A DNA stretch of 64,000 bases from Pseudomonas fluorescens (GCF_001307275.1 NZ_CP012831.1:6192501-6256500); one strand, 5' to 3'; positions 43,773 through 52,643 are shown, counted from the stretch's first letter. Numbers and translations are program-made. The notes: generated by a model from the letters alone, not told the origin.

Positions 43773-44426
43773 ATGAACGGTGTACACGACTTAGGCGGTA
43801 TGCACGGTTTCGGCCCGGTGCTCACCGAAGAAAATGAACCCATCTTCCATCACGACTGGGAGCGCAGGGTCTTTCCGCTGTTCGCCTCGCTCTTCGTCGG
43901 CGGACACTTCAATGTCGACGAATTCCGACATTCCATTGAACGCATGGAACCGGCTGAATACTTGCAGTCCAGTTACTACGAGCATTGGCTGCATGCCTTC
44001 GAGAACCTGCTGCTGGAAAAAGGCGTGATCAGCACTGGCGAACTGCAGGGTACGGCCAAACCAACCCCATCGACACAGCCCATCACGGTTTTAACACCGG
44101 ACATCGTCGAGGCCGTAGTGCTCGGCGGCGCCTCTTCCCGGGCAAAGGAACCCGTCTGCGGCCGTTTCCGGGTCGGTGACCGGGTGCGGACGAAGAACCT
44201 CAACCCAACCACCCACACCCGACTGCCCCGCTACGCGCGCGGCAAGGTCGGGACCATCGAGATTGCACACGGCGCGTTTGCCACCCCGGACACGATGGCC
44301 CACGGTCTCGGCGAACAGCCCCAACAGGTCTATGCCGTTCGCTTCAGTGCGACAGAACTGTGGGGAGTGGCGCGACCGGACAGTGTTTGCATTGATCTGT
44401 GGGACAACTATCTGGAGGCCGTATGA
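43773..44426 (+). CDS. nthB: Nitrile hydratase beta subunit
   Basis: 217 residues. MNGVHDLGGMHGFGPV is the family N-terminus; Arg52 in VDEFRHSIERM is the residue that hydrogen-bonds the oxidised cysteines of the alpha subunit, and LPRYARGKVGTIE and LWGVARPDSVCIDLWDNYLE close the C-terminal SH3-like domain. It starts 19 bases after the alpha gene with AGAAGGAG upstream, so it is translated with it. Its stop overlaps the next start (ATGA). Confidence 0.95.
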   Translation: MNGVHDLGGMHGFGPVLTEENEPIFHHDWERRVFPLFASLFVGGHFNVDEFRHSIERMEPAEYLQSSYYEHWLHAFENLLLEKGVISTGELQGTAKPTPSTQPITVLTPDIVEAVVLGGASSRAKEPVCGRFRVGDRVRTKNLNPTTHTRLPRYARGKVGTIEIAHGAFATPDTMAHGLGEQPQQVYAVRFSATELWGVARPDSVCIDLWDNYLEAV

Positions 44427-44863
44427 GCGCCAGCATGCGTCACATCCCCCCAATAGCCGGCCTGTCTCTCGACGATGAAGGCCCGGTCTTTGACAAACCT
44501 TGGCAGGCCGAGGCTTTTTCCCTGCTGGTCCACCTGCACCAGATCGGTCTGTTCCCCTGGGAGGACTGGGTGCAGGTATTCAGCGACGAAATCAAGGCTG
44601 CCCCGGCGCAACCCGGAGAAAGCGTCAACGACACTTACTACCGGCAGTGGCTCACAGCGTTGGAAAGAATGGTCACCACACTCGGTTTAACGGGTATGGA
44701 AGACATCAGCCGGCGCACCGAGGAATGGCAGCAGGCTTACTTGAATACCCCCCACGGACAGCCGGTGACGCTGCTCAATGCGAGTTGCCCACCGGCCCAT
44801 GGAAACGGCCACGAACACCTGCCGCGGCACGAGCCGGTGGCGATCAGCCGGGCCATAAGCTGA
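44423..44863 (+). CDS. Nitrile hydratase activator/third protein (beta N-domain-like, P14K type)
   Basis: 146 residues from ATG 44423 (4-base overlap with nthB). It has the helical N-terminal domain pattern of nitrile hydratase beta: EGPVFDKPWQAEAFSLLVHLHQIGLFPWEDWVQVFSDEIKAA...NDTYYRQWLTALERMV. Cobalt-type clusters carry such a small protein (P14K/NhlE) that delivers the cobalt-loaded alpha subunit by self-subunit swapping. The His/Pro-rich C-terminus (AHGNGHEHLPRHE) may help hold metal. Confidence 0.88.
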   Translation: MSASMRHIPPIAGLSLDDEGPVFDKPWQAEAFSLLVHLHQIGLFPWEDWVQVFSDEIKAAPAQPGESVNDTYYRQWLTALERMVTTLGLTGMEDISRRTEEWQQAYLNTPHGQPVTLLNASCPPAHGNGHEHLPRHEPVAISRAIS

Positions 44864-44923
44864 GGCCGGAGTCATCCTGTTTTTTTACTTTCGAGGTCGC
44901 GTAGCGGCCAAGGGGCAATCGTC

Positions 44924-45601
44924 ATGCATATCGAACCTAACCTGGTGGAAGCTGGAAAACTCTGGCTGAGCTACGTCACTGCCGCAGGTGCCGGCGCCTA
45001 CACCCTCAAACTCGCTGCCCAAGCCATGGGCGAGCGTGGTGTCTTCTCGCTGCTGGCTCGCACTGTCACTGCCACGGCCCTGGTATTCAGCTTCTTCGAG
45101 CTACTACCGCATCATCCCGTCGGCGTCTCCGAGGTCCATCTCATCCTGGGGTCAACGCTGTTTCTGCTGCTCGGCGCCGCACCTGCGGCAGTGGGTCTGG
45201 CCCTGGGACTGCTGATCCAGGGTCTGTTCTTCGCGCCATTCGACCTGCCGCAATACGGCATGAACGTCACCACCCTTCTGGTTCCGCTGTTCGCAGTTAC
45301 CGCCCTGGCGAAACGCATCATCGCGCCAAACACACCGTATGTGGAGCTGAGCTACAGACAAGCGCTGGGGCTGTCGACAGCCTTCCAGGGGGGCATTGTC
45401 GCCTGGGTTGCCTTCTGGGCCTTCTACGGGCAAGGCTTCACAGCAGAAAACGCCCTGTCAATTCTGACCTTCGGCAGCGCCTACATGAGCGTCGTCATCC
45501 TCGAACCGCTGTTGGACCTGGCCGTGCTGGCCGGTGCCAAGGCCACACATCGCCTGCGTGGTAGCACGCTGCTCGAGCGCCGTCTGTACCAGGCCGCCTG
45601 A
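44924..45601 (+). CDS. CbiM-like cobalt permease (standalone)
   Basis: 225 residues, six to seven TM helices. The N-terminus is MHIEPNLVEAGKLWL; CbiM/NikM transporters use the N-terminal Met1-His2 region as the cobalt/nickel ligand, and the AAPAAVGLALGLLIQGLFFAPFDLPQYGMNVTTLLVPLFAV segment matches the family's conserved membrane core. No CbiNQO partners are nearby. Placed after a cobalt-type nitrile hydratase, it most likely imports or senses Co2+ for that enzyme (inference). Confidence 0.75.
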   Translation: MHIEPNLVEAGKLWLSYVTAAGAGAYTLKLAAQAMGERGVFSLLARTVTATALVFSFFELLPHHPVGVSEVHLILGSTLFLLLGAAPAAVGLALGLLIQGLFFAPFDLPQYGMNVTTLLVPLFAVTALAKRIIAPNTPYVELSYRQALGLSTAFQGGIVAWVAFWAFYGQGFTAENALSILTFGSAYMSVVILEPLLDLAVLAGAKATHRLRGSTLLERRLYQAA

Positions 45602-45714
45602 GTCGACAGACTCCTCCAGGCCAGACTGTCCCCGGGCATTCGAAGACCGTAATGCTCGGGGGCATCAAGAGCGAGAACCGTCCCGAAACCTCGTGAGCGA
45701 ACCAGAGGTGTTTG

Positions 45715-47004
45715 ATGTTTTTCAGAAATAGCACCCGCAAGGAATTGAAGCTGCTCGGCGACCGGCTGGAACAGCACGACGGCGAGGGAGTATCGATAGC
45801 GGCGAAGGATTCGTCCCTGCGACGGGTACTGGCGGGCATCGAACGCCTGCTCGCCGATCGCACGGCGCTCCGGGCCAGCGTGGTCGACCTTAATGCTGAA
45901 CTGCAACGCCTCAGGCTTCAGTTGGGTGAATACGAAACGCGGTTGCATGATCAAGAACAACTTTGGCAATTGGCGGCAAGCGGGTCGGAAGATCTGCTCT
46001 GGAAATTGCAGCTCGATGGCCGCCTGCAGCCCGCACGTGATGCAGTACTGCAATGGTTCGGCAACCTGCCCACCCAAGCGGATCTCCCCGTCTATCTAGG
46101 CCCTTGGAACGATTGCCTTCACCCTGACGACCGCCAGGCCAACCTGGATGCCCTGGCCCATCACCTTGCCGATCGCAGCGGGCATGCGCCCTACCAGGTG
46201 GAGGTGCGCCTCGAGAGCCACTCGGGAGAATACCGCTGGGTCCAGATCTGCGGTGAAACGCTCCGTGACGAACGGGGGCTGCCACAGATCAGCGTCGGTA
46301 TGCTGCGCGACATCCACAAACAGCGCTTGCGAGACGAAGAGTTCGCGATGCTCTCGGCCCGCTTCGATATTTCCCGCGAATGCATCCAGGACGCGCTCTG
46401 GGATATCAATATCGTCGCAGGCGATCCAGCCAATCCCCATAACGTCATCTGGTTCTCGTCACAGATGCGTCGCATGCTCGGCTACGAAACCATCGAAGAG
46501 TTTCCCAATGTGTTCGAAAGCTGGCTGTCACGCCTGCATCCCGAAGACAGCCAGCGTGCCGTGCAAGCGTTTGTCGACCATGTCGCCGACCGCTCCGGCC
46601 AAACACCCTTCGATGTGACCTACCGCCTCAAGCACCGCAACGACGAGTACCGTTGGTTCAGAGGCAGAGGTCAGACCCAGCGAAGCAACGACGGCACGCC
46701 CTTACGTACAGTGGGGGCGATCACAGACGTGCACTCCCATCGCGAGGAAAGCCAGTTGCGCCAGACTCAGGAACGTCAGCATCAAGCCATGCAGGAAAAC
46801 CTCGCCAAGCTGACGCAGATAGTCGCCGCCATCCAAAGCATCGCCAAACAGACCAATCTACTGGCCCTGAATGCGGCCATAGAGGCGGCCAGAGCCGGTG
46901 AGGCCGGAAGGGGTTTCGCAGTGGTCGCCGACGAGGTCCGCAAGCTGGCCACCCGGACCAGCCAGGCCACCCAACAGGCGGCCGACATGATCGAGAGGTA
47001 CTGA
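45715..47004 (+). CDS. Soluble PAS-PAS chemoreceptor (methyl-accepting chemotaxis protein)
   Basis: 429 residues from ATG 45715. A coiled-coil N-terminus (about 30-85), two PAS domains (about 90-200 and 215-350, each with a W-x-x-x-L-HPDD/E type helix and YRWF/V strands), then a short MCP signalling hairpin with the invariant TNLLALNAAIEAARAGEAGRGFAVVADEVRKLA. No TM segment. The signalling domain ends soon after the hairpin tip, as in some soluble Pseudomonas PAS-MCPs such as BdlA. It could guide cells to aldoximes or nitriles or report redox state (inference). Confidence 0.88.
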   Translation: MFFRNSTRKELKLLGDRLEQHDGEGVSIAAKDSSLRRVLAGIERLLADRTALRASVVDLNAELQRLRLQLGEYETRLHDQEQLWQLAASGSEDLLWKLQLDGRLQPARDAVLQWFGNLPTQADLPVYLGPWNDCLHPDDRQANLDALAHHLADRSGHAPYQVEVRLESHSGEYRWVQICGETLRDERGLPQISVGMLRDIHKQRLRDEEFAMLSARFDISRECIQDALWDINIVAGDPANPHNVIWFSSQMRRMLGYETIEEFPNVFESWLSRLHPEDSQRAVQAFVDHVADRSGQTPFDVTYRLKHRNDEYRWFRGRGQTQRSNDGTPLRTVGAITDVHSHREESQLRQTQERQHQAMQENLAKLTQIVAAIQSIAKQTNLLALNAAIEAARAGEAGRGFAVVADEVRKLATRTSQATQQAADMIERY

Positions 47005-47049
47005 GTTCAAGCGGGGCCCCATGCTATTCGCCCCGACTTCTCGTACAAG

Positions 47050-47076
47050 ACCCAGGCAGTGACGCTCCTGGGTTTT
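47050..47076 (+). terminator. Rho-independent terminator after the nitrile cluster
   Basis: ACCCAGG (47050-47056) pairs with CCTGGGT (47067-47073), followed by TTTT. It lies 46 bases after the chemoreceptor stop and ends the cluster transcript. Confidence 0.65.
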
Positions 47077-47151
47077 CGCGAGTGAACTCGAACCTACAGT
47101 GGGGTGCTGTAGGATTTGCCTGTCACACTTTGTCCAATCTTCACCAGTGCA

Positions 47152-47170
47152 GATGATTACGATTCTCTTT
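47152..47170 (+). promoter_or_regulatory. Possible Fur box upstream of a TonB receptor
   Basis: GATGATTACGATTCTCTTT resembles the Fur consensus GATAATGATAATCATTATC in its GAT-x-ATT...ATTcTC part. It lies 26 bases before the receptor start, as expected for iron repression, but the match is partial. Confidence 0.3.
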
Positions 47171-47195
47171 TAAGTTGAATTGTAAAGGACACCCC

Positions 47196-49163
47196 ATGCA
47201 CTCCCCTCTCCGTTTTCCAACATTGTCCCCGTGGACGCGTTTCGCCCTGGCCGCCAGTGCAGCCGGCGCGCTGTGCACGTCCGCCCAGGCTGCCGAACCG
47301 CAGGCCATGACCCTTGATGATGTGGTCGTGACCGCTTCCGGCTACGAGCAACGCGTCGAGGATGCGCCGGCCTCTGTCACGGTGATTGATGGGGAGACGC
47401 TGCGCCGCAAGTCGTATCGCGATCTGGGTGACGCGGTGCGGGATGTCGAGGGGGTAACGGTCAACGGCGGGGCCAATGAGACGGACATTTCCATTCGCGG
47501 CATGCCGGCCGATTACACGCTGATTCTGGTCGATGGCAAGCGCCAGAGTGCCCGGGAATCGCGGGTCAACGGTAACAGCGGTTACGAGCAGAGTTTCGTG
47601 CCGCCGGCGGCGGCCATCGAGCGTATCGAAGTGGTGCGTGGGCCGATGTCGTCGCTGTACGGTTCGGACGCCATTGGCGGGGTGATCAACGTGATTACCC
47701 GCAAGGTTTCGCCGCAGTGGGGCGGCTCGGTGTCCTACGATTATTCCGCGCGCCAGCACAGTGACCAAGGCAACGCCCGTCAGACGCAGTTCTACCTCAA
47801 TGGTCCGTTGCACGAAGATTTTCTCGGCTTGCAGGTCTGGGGCCGTTACCTGGATCGTCAGGCCGATGACGACATCGAGCAAACCAACGGTTTCAGCCAG
47901 GCCGATCACCGCGACCTGACCGCACGCCTGGCCTTCACCCCGACCGTCGACCACGACATCCTGCTGGAGGCTGGCGCCACGCGCTTGAAGAACGGCGACG
48001 GCATCAGTGCCAATTGGGCCACCCGCGAGCAGGAGAACAATCGCGATCACTGGTCGCTGTCGCACCAGGGCCGTTGGGGTTGGGCCACTTCGGATATCGC
48101 CTTGTCCCAGGAAACCTCCAGCCGCGAAGGCAAGGCCACGCCGGCGCAAACCGATATTTACGGGCGCAAACCGGAGGTCAAGAACACCGTGTTCGACGCC
48201 AAACTGGTGGTGCCCACCACGCACAATGTCAGTACCGTGGGCATGCAATGGAATGAAAGCGAATTGACCGACTGGAACCAGGGCCTGGGCGATCGCGTCG
48301 ATTACGAGTTTTCGGTACTGCAAAAAGCCGTGTTCGCCGAAAACGAATGGTCGGTGACCGACAACTTCGCGCTGACCACCGGCCTGCGCCTGGACGACCA
48401 CGAACAATATGGCACCCACGCCAGTCCGCGGATCTACGGGGTGTGGCGCGCCACCGATAACTGGACGCTCAAGGGCGGCATCGCCCGCGGTTTCAAGGCA
48501 CCCGAATTGCGCGCGGTGGTCAAGGATTACGCCTACCTGCGACGCAACCGTTTCGTGATGCTCGGCAACCCCGACCTGAAGCCGGAAACCAGCACCAACT
48601 ACGAGTTCTCGGCGTTGTGGTCCAACCGCGATGATCTGTCGGCGGGCGCGACGGTGTTCTACAACGACTTCCAGGACAAGTTGTCGACGGTCACCACCGA
48701 CGAGCGCTGGAACGGTTACATCGTCATGGACCGGGTCAACATCGATAAGGCCGTGATCCAGGGTGTGGAGCTGACCGGGCAATGGGATATCAACGCCAGT
48801 GTGTTGTTCAAGGCCAATTACACCTACACCGACTCGGAACAGAAAAGCGGCGCCAATGCCGGCGCACCACTGGCGCTGACGCCCAAGCAAAAAGCCAACC
48901 TGCGCGGCGAGTGGGCGATCAATGATCGCGCGCAAGCGTGGGCGTCGGTCAGCTACTACGGAGAAGAAACCGGCAACACCATTACCGATGAAAGTGCGCC
49001 AGGCTACACCACGGCCGATCTGGGCGGCTCTTATGAGCTCACCGATTCGATCACGTTGAACAGTTCGCTGAACAACATCACCGACAAGCGCCTGGACGAT
49101 GAAACCTACGGCACGGTGAACTACGGTCGCACGTTGTGGATGGGCGCTACGTTGAACTTCTGA
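47196..49163 (+). CDS. TonB-dependent outer membrane receptor (CirA/FepA/PirA-like)
   Basis: 655 residues from ATG 47196. Signal peptide ends ...CTSAQA-AE; a TonB-box-like MTLDDVVVTAS follows; plug domain with DVEGVTVNGGANETDISIRGMPADYTLILVDGKRQ and RGPMSSLYGSDAIGGVINVIT; then a 22-strand barrel ending GRTLWMGATLNF. The plug pattern with DAIGGVINVIT is the catecholate siderophore/colicin-receptor type. A two-component system converges on its 3' end (overlap 17 bases). Confidence 0.92.
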   Translation: MHSPLRFPTLSPWTRFALAASAAGALCTSAQAAEPQAMTLDDVVVTASGYEQRVEDAPASVTVIDGETLRRKSYRDLGDAVRDVEGVTVNGGANETDISIRGMPADYTLILVDGKRQSARESRVNGNSGYEQSFVPPAAAIERIEVVRGPMSSLYGSDAIGGVINVITRKVSPQWGGSVSYDYSARQHSDQGNARQTQFYLNGPLHEDFLGLQVWGRYLDRQADDDIEQTNGFSQADHRDLTARLAFTPTVDHDILLEAGATRLKNGDGISANWATREQENNRDHWSLSHQGRWGWATSDIALSQETSSREGKATPAQTDIYGRKPEVKNTVFDAKLVVPTTHNVSTVGMQWNESELTDWNQGLGDRVDYEFSVLQKAVFAENEWSVTDNFALTTGLRLDDHEQYGTHASPRIYGVWRATDNWTLKGGIARGFKAPELRAVVKDYAYLRRNRFVMLGNPDLKPETSTNYEFSALWSNRDDLSAGATVFYNDFQDKLSTVTTDERWNGYIVMDRVNIDKAVIQGVELTGQWDINASVLFKANYTYTDSEQKSGANAGAPLALTPKQKANLRGEWAINDRAQAWASVSYYGEETGNTITDESAPGYTTADLGGSYELTDSITLNSSLNNITDKRLDDETYGTVNYGRTLWMGATLNF

Positions 49164-50529
49164 GCAGCGCGGCCGGCAGCCTGACCACGGCGCACAATCC
49201 GGCGGACGGGCGGTTTTCCAGCAGCAGTTCGCCACCGTGTGCCTGCACGCAGGCGCGGGCGATGGCCAGGCCCAGGCCGACACCGCCCTTGTGCCCATCG
49301 GCCGCTCCACCGGCGAACTGCACGAACGGCTCGAACACCCTGCTCAACCAGGCATCGGGAAGCCCTGCACCGTGGTCAAGGATGTCCAGGCGGACGGTGC
49401 CGGCGTCTTCGCGACACAGGCTCAGCGTGGCGTCCCCGGCATGACGCAGGGCGTTGTCGATCAGGTTGGTCAGGGCCCGTTTCAGCGCCAGGGGCCGGCA
49501 CGTCAGCATGATCGGCGGCGCTCCGTGCCAGGTCACAGGCTGGTTCAGCAGTTGGTAACGTCTGGCCAGGTCGTCCAGCAACCCGTTCAACGAAATGGTC
49601 AGCGTCGGCTCCTGCACAGCGTCTTCGCGGACGAAGTTGAGGGTTTCGCGCACCATCAGACTCAACTCTTCGAGACTTTCCAGCATGTCCTCGCGAGCAT
49701 CGCCCTCCTCCAGCAGTTCCACTTGCAGGCGCAGTTCAGTGATTGGCGTATTGAGGTCATGACTGATCGCGGCGAGCATGCGTGTGCGGCCCTCGACATG
49801 GCGGGCGATGCTGGCCTGCATGTGGTTGAACGCCGCCGTCAGGTCCCGTGCCTCCTGCGGCCCCGTCAGCGGCAACGGGGCAATCCACTCGCCGCGACTG
49901 ACGCGCTCGGACGCCTGCACGAGGGTTTTCACAGGCTGCACCACGCGACTGATGCAGAACATGACGATCAACAGCACCGGAATGATCGTCACCGGCAGGC
50001 TGTACGTCAGGACTTTGCGCCACTCGTAAGCCCCGACCGGGTGCTGCAACGCGTTGAGGTAGCGGCCGTCGGGCAGTTCGATGCTGCTGCGCAAACGCAA
50101 CGGAGCCCAGCCTGCGGAGCTGAAGACCTGGTCCCGGGCATGACCGCCGGTGACCCGCTCCAGTTGCATGACCACGGCAAGGTCTGGCGCCAATTGCAGA
50201 CGCTCGCGCAGCACATTGGCCAGGCGTTGTTCTTCGGCGCGCATGTCGAAGGGCTCGACGTCGGCGCGCCGATCAATCCAGAAATGTGCATCCGGGGTGA
50301 TCATCGACGCCAGCAGCCGGGCGCCGACCTGGTTGGGTGCCTCGAGAGCCGCATGGTGCGCGGTGACCAGACGTTCCAGGCTCATGGTCCGCGACAGCGG
50401 ATGGATCAACGCCCCGGTGCGCTGCAGAACCAGCATGGCGATTGCATTGGAAGCGAGTAACGCAAGCAACAGCAGCACACTGAGTTGATGAACCATCTTG
50501 CGCGGCCACAAGGCACGCAGGCGATTCAT
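49147..50529 (-). CDS. Sensor histidine kinase (iron-receptor linked)
   Basis: 460 residues. TM1 about 15-38, periplasmic sensor to about 170, TM2 about 180-198, HAMP (VVQPVKTLVQASERVSRGEW), His box RMLAAISHDLNTPITELRLQ, N box KRALTNLIDNALRHA, G1 LDILDHGAGLPDAWL and G2 KGGVGLGLAIARACV. The gene overlaps the TonB receptor tail-to-tail by 17 bases and its regulator partner by 4 bases. The arrangement recalls PfeRS or PirRS next to PfeA/PirA, where the pair induces a siderophore receptor (inference). Confidence 0.92.
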   Translation of the reverse strand: MNRLRALWPRKMVHQLSVLLLLALLASNAIAMLVLQRTGALIHPLSRTMSLERLVTAHHAALEAPNQVGARLLASMITPDAHFWIDRRADVEPFDMRAEEQRLANVLRERLQLAPDLAVVMQLERVTGGHARDQVFSSAGWAPLRLRSSIELPDGRYLNALQHPVGAYEWRKVLTYSLPVTIIPVLLIVMFCISRVVQPVKTLVQASERVSRGEWIAPLPLTGPQEARDLTAAFNHMQASIARHVEGRTRMLAAISHDLNTPITELRLQVELLEEGDAREDMLESLEELSLMVRETLNFVREDAVQEPTLTISLNGLLDDLARRYQLLNQPVTWHGAPPIMLTCRPLALKRALTNLIDNALRHAGDATLSLCREDAGTVRLDILDHGAGLPDAWLSRVFEPFVQFAGGAADGHKGGVGLGLAIARACVQAHGGELLLENRPSAGLCAVVRLPAALLRSST

Positions 50530-51290
50530 GGCGCCTGCAGCACGACATCGGACGCCAGCAGATAGCCGCCACCCCAGATGGTGCGCAGCAATTCCGGTTC
50601 CCCCGGTTTATGGGCCAACTTGCGCCGCAGACGACTGACCTGACGGTCGATGGCGCGGTCTGTCACGTCTCTGTCGGTTGCGGTGGTCAAATCAATCAAG
50701 CGCTCGCGGGGCAGCAGCGTGTTGGGATGGTTGAGAAACACTTGCAGCAGCTTGCTTTCGACGGTGCTGAGCAGAATCGGCGGCTCTTGATCACGCGCCA
50801 GCGTGGCGTGACGGGCATCGTAACGCCAGTCGGCAAACAGGTAGCAGGGACTCATGTTCACGGCGACAGGGTCGGACGCCGATATGGCCTGTTTCGCGCC
50901 GGTCGGGCGGCGTCGACGCAGTACGCTGTTGATCCGCGCCACCAGTTCCCGGGGCTCGAACGGTTTGGTGACGTAGTCGTCCGCGCCCAGATCAAGACCG
51001 CGAACCCGATCGGCGCAGGTGTCGCGCGCCGTCAGCAGAATCACCGGCGTATCGCTTCGCCGATAAAGACGACTGCACAACTCGAAACCATCCCCATCGG
51101 GCAGCGACACGTCGAGGATGATCACCTCAAAGCTGTGCTGCTTGAGCAACTGCCACATGCCCGCCGCATCCGCCGCCGTGCGCACCTCGAACGTGTGGCG
51201 ACGCAGAAACGTCGCCAGCGGATCGCGGATCTTGCGGCTGTCATCGACGATGAGCACGCTAGGGGCTTTGCTGGAAGGAATTGGGGGCAT
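50526..51290 (-). CDS. OmpR-family response regulator
   Basis: 254 residues. Receiver domain SVLIVDDSRKIRDPLATFLRR with phospho-Asp in EVIILDVSLPDGDG, switch Thr in ILLTARD, Lys in VTKPFEP; linker of about 40 residues longer than usual; winged-helix C-terminus (RERLIDLTTATDRDVTDRAIDRQVSRLRRKL, ending LLRTIWGGGYLLASDVVLQAP). Forms an operon with the kinase. Confidence 0.92.
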   Translation of the reverse strand: MPPIPSSKAPSVLIVDDSRKIRDPLATFLRRHTFEVRTAADAAGMWQLLKQHSFEVIILDVSLPDGDGFELCSRLYRRSDTPVILLTARDTCADRVRGLDLGADDYVTKPFEPRELVARINSVLRRRRPTGAKQAISASDPVAVNMSPCYLFADWRYDARHATLARDQEPPILLSTVESKLLQVFLNHPNTLLPRERLIDLTTATDRDVTDRAIDRQVSRLRRKLAHKPGEPELLRTIWGGGYLLASDVVLQAP

Positions 51291-51401
51291 CGCGGCGCAG
51301 GACTACCAAGGGAAACAGGTAGCGATGATACTACGAACGCTTCTCAGTTGTATTGTTTGGGTCAGCGCTTACGGGGGGGTAGCGAATGGCATTGCATTGA
51401 A

Positions 51402-51435
51402 AGTGTGGCCTGCGCGTAAATGCCCGGGCCACACT
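51402..51435 (-). terminator. Hairpin after the flavin oxidoreductase gene
   Basis: AGTGTGGCC (51402-51410) pairs exactly with GGCCACACT (51427-51435). It begins 6 bases after the stop of the minus-strand oxidoreductase gene; the following TTTC is a weak T-run. Confidence 0.5.
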
Positions 51436-51440
51436 GCAAT

Positions 51441-52559
51441 TCAAACCAATTCAGCTAAAGATGCCGGATTGAAGCCCTTCAAGCTTGCGTATTCGCCTTT
51501 TTCCACTTTAGTGGCCCAATCCGTGTCACTCAGCAGAACACGCCCTACAGCGATCAGATCAAACTCCTCGCGCTCCATACGCTCGATGAGCCGATCCAGA
51601 CCCGCAGGGGCTGATCCCTTGCCGGCGAAGGCGTTAGTGACATCATTCTCCAGCCCAACCGAACCGACGCTGATGGTTGTGGCTCCAGTGACTTTCTTCG
51701 CCCAGCCCGCGCAGTTCAACCCGTTCTCACCGTCAATTTCGGGAAACTCAGGTTCCCAGAAGCGGCGCTGCGAGCAGTGCAGGACGTCGACACCGGCCTC
51801 GACCAGTGGCAACAACCAGTCCTCCATCACCGCTGGCGTTTCAGCAACGCGCACCCCGTAGTCCTGTTGCTTCCACTGGCTGACGCGCATGATGATCGGG
51901 AATTGCGGGCCAACAGCCTGGCGAACGGCAGAGACGACCTCACTGGCAAAACGCGAGCGTTCCTTGATTGTCGGGCCGCCGTAGCGGTCGGTGCGCAGAT
52001 TGCTACCAGACCAGAAAAACTGATCGATCAAATAACCATGGGCTCCATGGATCTCGACGGTATCGAAGCCCAGTCGCTTGGCATCCGCTGCGGCCTTGGC
52101 GAACGCTGCCACCGTGTCGGCAATGTCCTCTTCACTCATCGCCACGCCACGCAGGTCACCTGGCGAAACAAGGCCCGACGGGCTTTCAACGGGAGCATCC
52201 GGCTCCCAGTCGTTGATGTAGCGCGTGGAGCCGGTGTGCCAGATTTGCGGTGCCATGCGCCCGCCAGCCGTGTGGACAGCATCGATCACGTTCTTCCATC
52301 CAGCCAGCGCCGCTTCGCCATGAAAAAAAGGAATGCCGGCATCATTGCGCGATGCTGGGCGATCAATCACGGTGCCTTCCGACAGAATCAGGCCAACACC
52401 TCCCTCGGCCCGGCGCCGGTAATAGGCAGTGCTCGCTTCACCCGGGATACCTTCGGGTGAGAACAGACGCGTCATCGGCGCCATGACAATCCGGTTTTTC
52501 AGTTCAAGCGACCGGATGGAAAAAGGACGAAATAAAATGCTGGTATCGGGGTTTGCCAT
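51441..52559 (-). CDS. NADH:flavin oxidoreductase (Old Yellow Enzyme family)
   Basis: 372 residues from ATG 52559 with GGAG 7 bases upstream; a longer frame to 52619 has none. TIM-barrel FMN enzyme: FSIRSLELKNRIVMAPMTRLFSPEGIP at the N-terminus, MAPQIWHTGS, the catalytic pair HGAHGYLIDQFFWSGSNLRTDRYGG and C-terminal GSVGL...LIAVGRVLLSDTDWATKV. Reduces alpha,beta-unsaturated carbonyls or nitro compounds using NAD(P)H. Divergent from an HxlR regulator, a common pair for electrophile or quinone detoxification. Confidence 0.93.
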   Translation of the reverse strand: MANPDTSILFRPFSIRSLELKNRIVMAPMTRLFSPEGIPGEASTAYYRRRAEGGVGLILSEGTVIDRPASRNDAGIPFFHGEAALAGWKNVIDAVHTAGGRMAPQIWHTGSTRYINDWEPDAPVESPSGLVSPGDLRGVAMSEEDIADTVAAFAKAAADAKRLGFDTVEIHGAHGYLIDQFFWSGSNLRTDRYGGPTIKERSRFASEVVSAVRQAVGPQFPIIMRVSQWKQQDYGVRVAETPAVMEDWLLPLVEAGVDVLHCSQRRFWEPEFPEIDGENGLNCAGWAKKVTGATTISVGSVGLENDVTNAFAGKGSAPAGLDRLIERMEREEFDLIAVGRVLLSDTDWATKVEKGEYASLKGFNPASLAELV

Positions 52560-52625
52560 CGGATGGACTCCATTTGCTTTCGGAAGCCATATAAGTATAT
52601 TTTGTAAACCAAATGTCAATTAGGC

Positions 52626-52643
52626 ACCTAGAGTCGCCTAGGT
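52626..52643. promoter_or_regulatory. Inverted repeat in the OYE/HxlR divergent region
   Basis: ACCTAG (52626-52631) and CTAGGT (52638-52643) form a dyad just before the HxlR start, in an AT-rich divergent promoter (52560-52661). A candidate operator for the HxlR regulator. Confidence 0.35.

Noticed and set aside
44864..44923. Cobalamin riboswitch before the CbiM-like gene
   Set aside because: Only about 60 bases separate the genes, too short, and no B12-box-like sequence was seen.
47157..49310. 717-codon open frame antisense to the TonB receptor gene
   Set aside because: It lies entirely over a receptor with full family motifs; long GC-rich antisense frames are common in Pseudomonas and this one has no recognisable domain.
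49237..50460. 407-codon frame antisense to the sensor kinase
   Set aside because: No family pattern, Gln/Arg/His-rich shadow translation; the kinase has all catalytic boxes.
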